From Bacteroidetes bacterium UBA6661 (GTDB taxonomy: Bacteria > Bacteroidota > Bacteroidia > AKYH767-A > OLB10): a stretch of DNA of 58,341 nt. The notes beneath the pieces were generated by a model. It was not told the DNA's origin and ran no database searches. It was given only the letters and a program-made list of their open reading frames with translations. This document shows positions 54,790 to 58,341 of the stretch, one piece after another. Position 1 is the stretch's first letter; each line of letters starts with the position of its first letter. A program made the translations under genes and the position numbers. The stretch lies in the NCBI GenBank assembly GCA_002455375.1, contig DKKR01000101.1, positions 54,227-112,567 on the forward strand. The letters are read 5' to 3'.

Positions 54790-55188
54790 ATGAAAGAGTT
54801 GAAAATGTGCCCCATAACCAAATGCGAAACCGGAGCAAAGCTTATAGGTGTAAAAATTGATAATGATATATTTGATTTTTTAAAAGAAAACATCGTTGTG
54901 GATGAAGACCTGTTTGATGTGATGACTGCAATCAGCAATCCCGAAAGGCGGTTTCGTTTTAGTAATGTTTGCTTAGAAAGCGGATGCAAGCACTGGCAGG
55001 GAGAATCGTGTGGATGTCTGCGAAAGGTGCTTAAGGATATAGAAAACCTGTCATTGAGTAAGGACACCACTTTACCACAATGCAGTATTCGCGAAAGATG
55101 CAGGTGGTTTCATCAGGAAGGACGCAGGGCCTGTGATATATGCCCACTATTGGCAATTATAGATAAAGATATGATCGAGACATCATAA
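54790..55188 (+). CDS. Small Cys-rich protein
   Basis: This 132-residue protein has ten cysteines in a spaced pattern: C7 and C12 ('MCPITKC'), C61/C66 ('CLESGC'), C74/C76 ('CGC'), C98/C104 ('CSIRERC'), and C115/C118 ('ACDICP'). The set and the CxxCP ending suggest bound zinc or an iron-sulfur cluster. There is no signal peptide, so it is cytoplasmic. The segment 'FRFSNVCLESGCKHWQGESCGC' and the closing 'CRWFHQEGRRACDICP' look like a conserved family that I have seen as hypothetical proteins in several phyla, but I cannot name it with confidence. It is 226 bp downstream of the LytTR gene. Confidence 0.65.
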   Translation: MKELKMCPITKCETGAKLIGVKIDNDIFDFLKENIVVDEDLFDVMTAISNPERRFRFSNVCLESGCKHWQGESCGCLRKVLKDIENLSLSKDTTLPQCSIRERCRWFHQEGRRACDICPLLAIIDKDMIETS

Positions 55189-55346
55189 GCTCTATTCTGT
55201 ACATAAAAATCTAAATTGTGTTTTCATTTGGTTTGTTATGCTACAAGTAGTCATGATGCTTTTTGAAATTTTTATAAATGGTTATCCTCTATAATGACAG
55301 ATTGATTTTTTATCTTTACACTGCAATTTTAAATAAGCCATAACCA

Positions 55347-56765
55347 ATGAAAACAGTAATAGTTGTAATATTTGTTTTTTTATTTTCTAACGCTGCTAAA
55401 GCCCAAAACACCTTCGAAAAAGTAGTTGATACATTGGGTAGTGGTGGAGCAAATTGTATTATGCAAACTTTTGACGGGGGTTACATTTATTGTGGTGTAT
55501 GCTCTTTGAACGGCAATGATGCCATTATTGTTAAACTTGATTCTATTGGAACTATTGAATGGGTAAAAAGATATAGCGGACCAGGAATTGAGTCTGCGGA
55601 TTATATAGAACAATTGCCCGACAGTGGCTATATCGTAAATGCTATATATGATGGGGGATTGTATTCAAAAAGCTGGCTTTTGCGGCTTGATGTAAATGGC
55701 GATTCGCTTTGGACAAAAACATTTTCTGCTGGCACAGGTGCTACAGATCCATCGGTGCAAAATAGTATGACTTCAGTTAATAGTGCAATATATGGACTAA
55801 CGGGTTACTATAAGCCAATGCCTCCTACATTTATCAGTGCTTTTTTTATTGCAACAGCTGGAAATGGGTTTCAATTGTCAAATAAAATTTATAGTCCTTC
55901 AATTTATGGCACTGATTCTCGTTCAATAGAAAAAACATTTGACGGTGGTTTCGTAATGGCAGGTGTTATTGGGAAACCTTTTTCGCAATCTGATATTTAT
56001 GTAATCCGAACCAATACTTATGGTGATACCTTGTGGACAAAAGCTTATGACCTTTCATGGCATGAAGCAGCATTTGATATTTTCCAAACTAATGACAGCG
56101 GTTTTATAATAACGGGTATCGTTCAGAATTTATCGACATTTCAATATAATTTGAGTTTAATCAAAACTGATTCTAATGGAGACACCCTTTGGACAAAGCT
56201 TTATGGCGGTTCACTTACCTGCGAAGGACGTTCAATTCTTCAAACAAATGATGGAGGGTATGTTGTTGTGGGTACCATAAATAACCCTGATCCTCAAGTT
56301 TATATTTTAAAAGCTAATCAGAATGGAGATACAATATGGACAAAAGAATTTGGTAGCATAGCAGGTGACCATGGTTATTTTGTCAAACAAACCAAGGATG
56401 GCGGATACATCATTAGTGGTGATGGCTTTATTAATGGTGTTGGAGGTGCTTACATAATAAAAACCGACAGTTTAGGAAATATTAATTCCGGAACGGGTGT
56501 TGCCGAAGTAAATAACCCATTTAAGTTTAATATTTATCCCAATCCTTCAACCGGAATTTTTCAGGTACATGTTAACGGTATGGCAACGAAAACGGCATCC
56601 CTGTATATTTATAATACCACATCGCAACTAGTTTATGCCGGAAACATAATAAATAATAAACCTAAACAGATTAATTTATCCGAATTGGCTTCCGGTATTT
56701 ACTCACTCAGAACCATCATAGGAAGCCATCAATATTTTTCAAAAAAAATAGTCATTCAAAAGTAA
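55347..56765 (+). CDS. T9SS cargo with repeated 'GDTLWTK' blades and type A sorting domain
   Basis: This 472-residue protein has a signal peptide (about 1-19, 'SNAAKAQ') and six or seven blades marked by 'DGGYI..G...' and 'G D(T/S)(L/I)WTK' ('NGDSLWTKTFS', 'YGDTLWTKAYD', 'NGDTLWTKLYG', 'NGDTIWTKEFG'). This reads as a beta-propeller built from about 50-residue repeats. A type A sorting domain closes the protein ('IYPNPSTGIFQVHVNG...YNTTSQLVYAG...ASGIYSLRTIIG...VIQK'). It is a secreted or surface protein of unknown ligand. It is 39 bp upstream of the next secreted gene, which suggests an operon. Confidence 0.82.
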   Translation: MKTVIVVIFVFLFSNAAKAQNTFEKVVDTLGSGGANCIMQTFDGGYIYCGVCSLNGNDAIIVKLDSIGTIEWVKRYSGPGIESADYIEQLPDSGYIVNAIYDGGLYSKSWLLRLDVNGDSLWTKTFSAGTGATDPSVQNSMTSVNSAIYGLTGYYKPMPPTFISAFFIATAGNGFQLSNKIYSPSIYGTDSRSIEKTFDGGFVMAGVIGKPFSQSDIYVIRTNTYGDTLWTKAYDLSWHEAAFDIFQTNDSGFIITGIVQNLSTFQYNLSLIKTDSNGDTLWTKLYGGSLTCEGRSILQTNDGGYVVVGTINNPDPQVYILKANQNGDTIWTKEFGSIAGDHGYFVKQTKDGGYIISGDGFINGVGGAYIIKTDSLGNINSGTGVAEVNNPFKFNIYPNPSTGIFQVHVNGMATKTASLYIYNTTSQLVYAGNIINNKPKQINLSELASGIYSLRTIIGSHQYFSKKIVIQK

Positions 56766-56804
56766 ATCAACAATTATCAGTCTAACTATAAAAAACGAAA
56801 TAAA

Positions 56805-58341
56805 ATGAAAAAGCAATTTTTGTTTGTTATCACACTTATTGTAGTTTATACATCAAGTTACTCGCAAAGTCAATTGAACCACTGGTACATTTCGCCAAAA
56901 AAGATGGACATGTCCTTGTCCCCACCGATTCCATCTACAATCTCGCCTACTTTTGGTGGAGTTTCTGCTGCTACTGTTGTACAGGTTGCTAATGGCATGT
57001 ATGACAAAGCGGGCAATCTTTTATTTTACGTGTCAGATGGAGGCGTATATGATTACAACAATACACTTATAGGCTCTCTTAATAATGGTGGAACAGAAAT
57101 AATAATAGTTCCATTTGGAGATAACGATACCATTAACAATTGCCATCGGAAGTTTAACGTTTTTACAACATCTGGAGGTTTTACAAGCGCAACAAGTTTG
57201 TGGCGTGCGGAGGTAGATTTGAACAGTTTATCTGTTACCTCAACACTTGTTGATACAATAAACTATTATGGCAATACAGGAACTGAGTTTGGAGCTATTG
57301 CTGTGGGTAGAGTAACCTCAAGCAAACGATATCTTTATTTTTTAGCAGGCCCGGGTACAACAAATTCAACAGCAGGAGGAATAAAAAAAGTAACCATCAA
57401 GAATGATGGTTCTGTAACCCTTAACGGTCGTATTTATCCCACGGTTGCAAATCCTAACAATAATACCGGTGCAGAAGTGTTTGCACAGGAATTGGATTTG
57501 TCGCCAGATGGAAAATGGCTGGCATGGGGTAGCTATGCTATGGTAAATCACCAATCGGGTACACAATTTCGATATCATATTTTGGAACTAGATGCAAGCG
57601 GTGATTATTTAAATAATTCTTATAAAAGATTTAATATTCCCAATTACACGGGCAATAACACTGTAAGCGATTTCAGAGGGATAGAATTTTACCAATCAGG
57701 TAACACTACAAAACTTTTTGTAGGTGCAGGTATAGATGGTATTTTTTATATTAATCTGCCATGGTCAAACTGGTCAAGCTATCCCACGCCTCCTCCAGCC
57801 TCTGATTTTACTCAGATAAGCGGCTCATCAGGCACAAACTTATCAACTTACGGTAAGTCACAAATTGAGCTTGCCTATAATGGAAGAATGTATGCTGCCT
57901 GCAATCCCAGCGGTAACATGTATAATATGGGTTCTTTTGATCCACAAAATTCTATTCCTCAAATATTGGGAAATAACTTTTCTTTTACTTTATCCAATGT
58001 TCCTGGCGGTACATGGGGTACTTCCTTTTACACCCTACCCGATCAGATAGATGGACAGGATTATAGTGCAATCACACCATCTGTTTCAGCACAGGTAGTA
58101 ACCACGCATACATTGAATTATCCTGACAATGCAATCACCAACCAAAGCACTACGTGGAGCTATGGCATAAGCAATCCATTGGGAGTAAGTGTACCAATAC
58201 ACGTAACAGGAGAATTGCGCATACGGCAAAATTCCAACCTTACCATTTCCGGCATGACGTTTAAATTTAGTCCGGAAGCAAAGGTTATTGTAGAGCCCGG
58301 CAGCACGCTAACACTTAAAGATGGTACGTTGTTAACGTCAA
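56805..58341 (+). CDS. Secreted protein with N-terminal signal, incomplete at window end
   Basis: An ATG at 56805 opens a frame of 512 codons that reaches the last base without a stop. The product begins with a signal peptide ('FVITLIVVYTSSYSQ') and then a beta-rich domain with 'MYDKAGNLLFYVSDGGVYDYNN' and 'LDLSPDGKWLAWGSYA', which resembles a seven-bladed propeller start. Near the window end is a 'GELRIRQNSNLTISGMTFKFSPEAKVIVEPGSTLTLKDGTLL' block, typical of a beta-helix or adhesin. The C-terminus, and so any T9SS sorting domain, lies beyond the window. It follows the propeller protein by 39 bp and is probably cotranscribed. Confidence 0.75.
   Translation, partial: MKKQFLFVITLIVVYTSSYSQSQLNHWYISPKKMDMSLSPPIPSTISPTFGGVSAATVVQVANGMYDKAGNLLFYVSDGGVYDYNNTLIGSLNNGGTEIIIVPFGDNDTINNCHRKFNVFTTSGGFTSATSLWRAEVDLNSLSVTSTLVDTINYYGNTGTEFGAIAVGRVTSSKRYLYFLAGPGTTNSTAGGIKKVTIKNDGSVTLNGRIYPTVANPNNNTGAEVFAQELDLSPDGKWLAWGSYAMVNHQSGTQFRYHILELDASGDYLNNSYKRFNIPNYTGNNTVSDFRGIEFYQSGNTTKLFVGAGIDGIFYINLPWSNWSSYPTPPPASDFTQISGSSGTNLSTYGKSQIELAYNGRMYAACNPSGNMYNMGSFDPQNSIPQILGNNFSFTLSNVPGGTWGTSFYTLPDQIDGQDYSAITPSVSAQVVTTHTLNYPDNAITNQSTTWSYGISNPLGVSVPIHVTGELRIRQNSNLTISGMTFKFSPEAKVIVEPGSTLTLKDGTLLTS

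Overview
The window is an AT-rich, gene-dense chromosomal segment of a member of the Bacteroidota, probably an environmental Chitinophagales/Sphingobacteriales-like lineage. The evidence is a GldA-type ABC ATPase, many secreted proteins ending in type IX secretion (T9SS) sorting domains of both the A and B kinds, SecA and PheS with the insertions usual in this phylum, and promoters matching TTTG-N19-TAnnTTTG (clearest before secA). I see no rRNA, tRNA, insertion sequence, phage or CRISPR array.

Layout. 1-4 kb: the 3' end of tyrS, a convergent gldA/nucleoside phosphorylase pair, and two tandem universal stress proteins closed by a terminator. 4.1-10.5 kb: a co-directional run with a membrane-anchored C45-type acyltransferase/hydrolase, a PaaK-like acyl-CoA ligase, a methyltransferase split by a run of ten C, a secreted protein, a YdcF-like lipoprotein and a second (O-)methyltransferase, closed by a perfect 19-bp terminator. 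This looks like a small biosynthetic or tailoring operon. 10.5-17.1 kb: a secreted toroid-repeat protein, a small lipoprotein, secA and pheS. 17.1-32.4 kb: surface and secretion genes, namely two giant PKD-repeat proteins with type B sorting domains, M43 and M16 metallopeptidases, a type A cargo protein and a tiny zincin-like protein. 32.4-38.9 kb: housekeeping and stress genes (pirin, small hypothetical, DUF1801, hotdog thioesterase, SIMPL, a pseudouridine synthase with a repetitive basic tail, a TlpA-like thioredoxin). 39-44.7 kb: a 1475-residue T9SS cargo whose N-terminal domain is a lysyl-oxidase-like copper amine oxidase, then a beta-propeller cargo. 44.7-53.6 kb: a very large sensor kinase, an M3 peptidase and a subtilisin-like T9SS cargo, all on the minus strand. 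53.8-58.3 kb: a LytTR response regulator, a Cys-rich small protein, a repeat cargo protein and one secreted protein that runs off the end.

Taken together, at least seven T9SS cargo proteins and four peptidases are encoded here without any core T9SS gene, so this is a cargo-rich region served by machinery encoded elsewhere. The two most notable items are the lysyl-oxidase domain, with both residues of the quinone cofactor and the HxHxH copper site intact and with a P/Homo B domain nested in one of its Ig-like modules, and the C10 tract that puts a methyltransferase out of frame (phase variation or a sequencing error).
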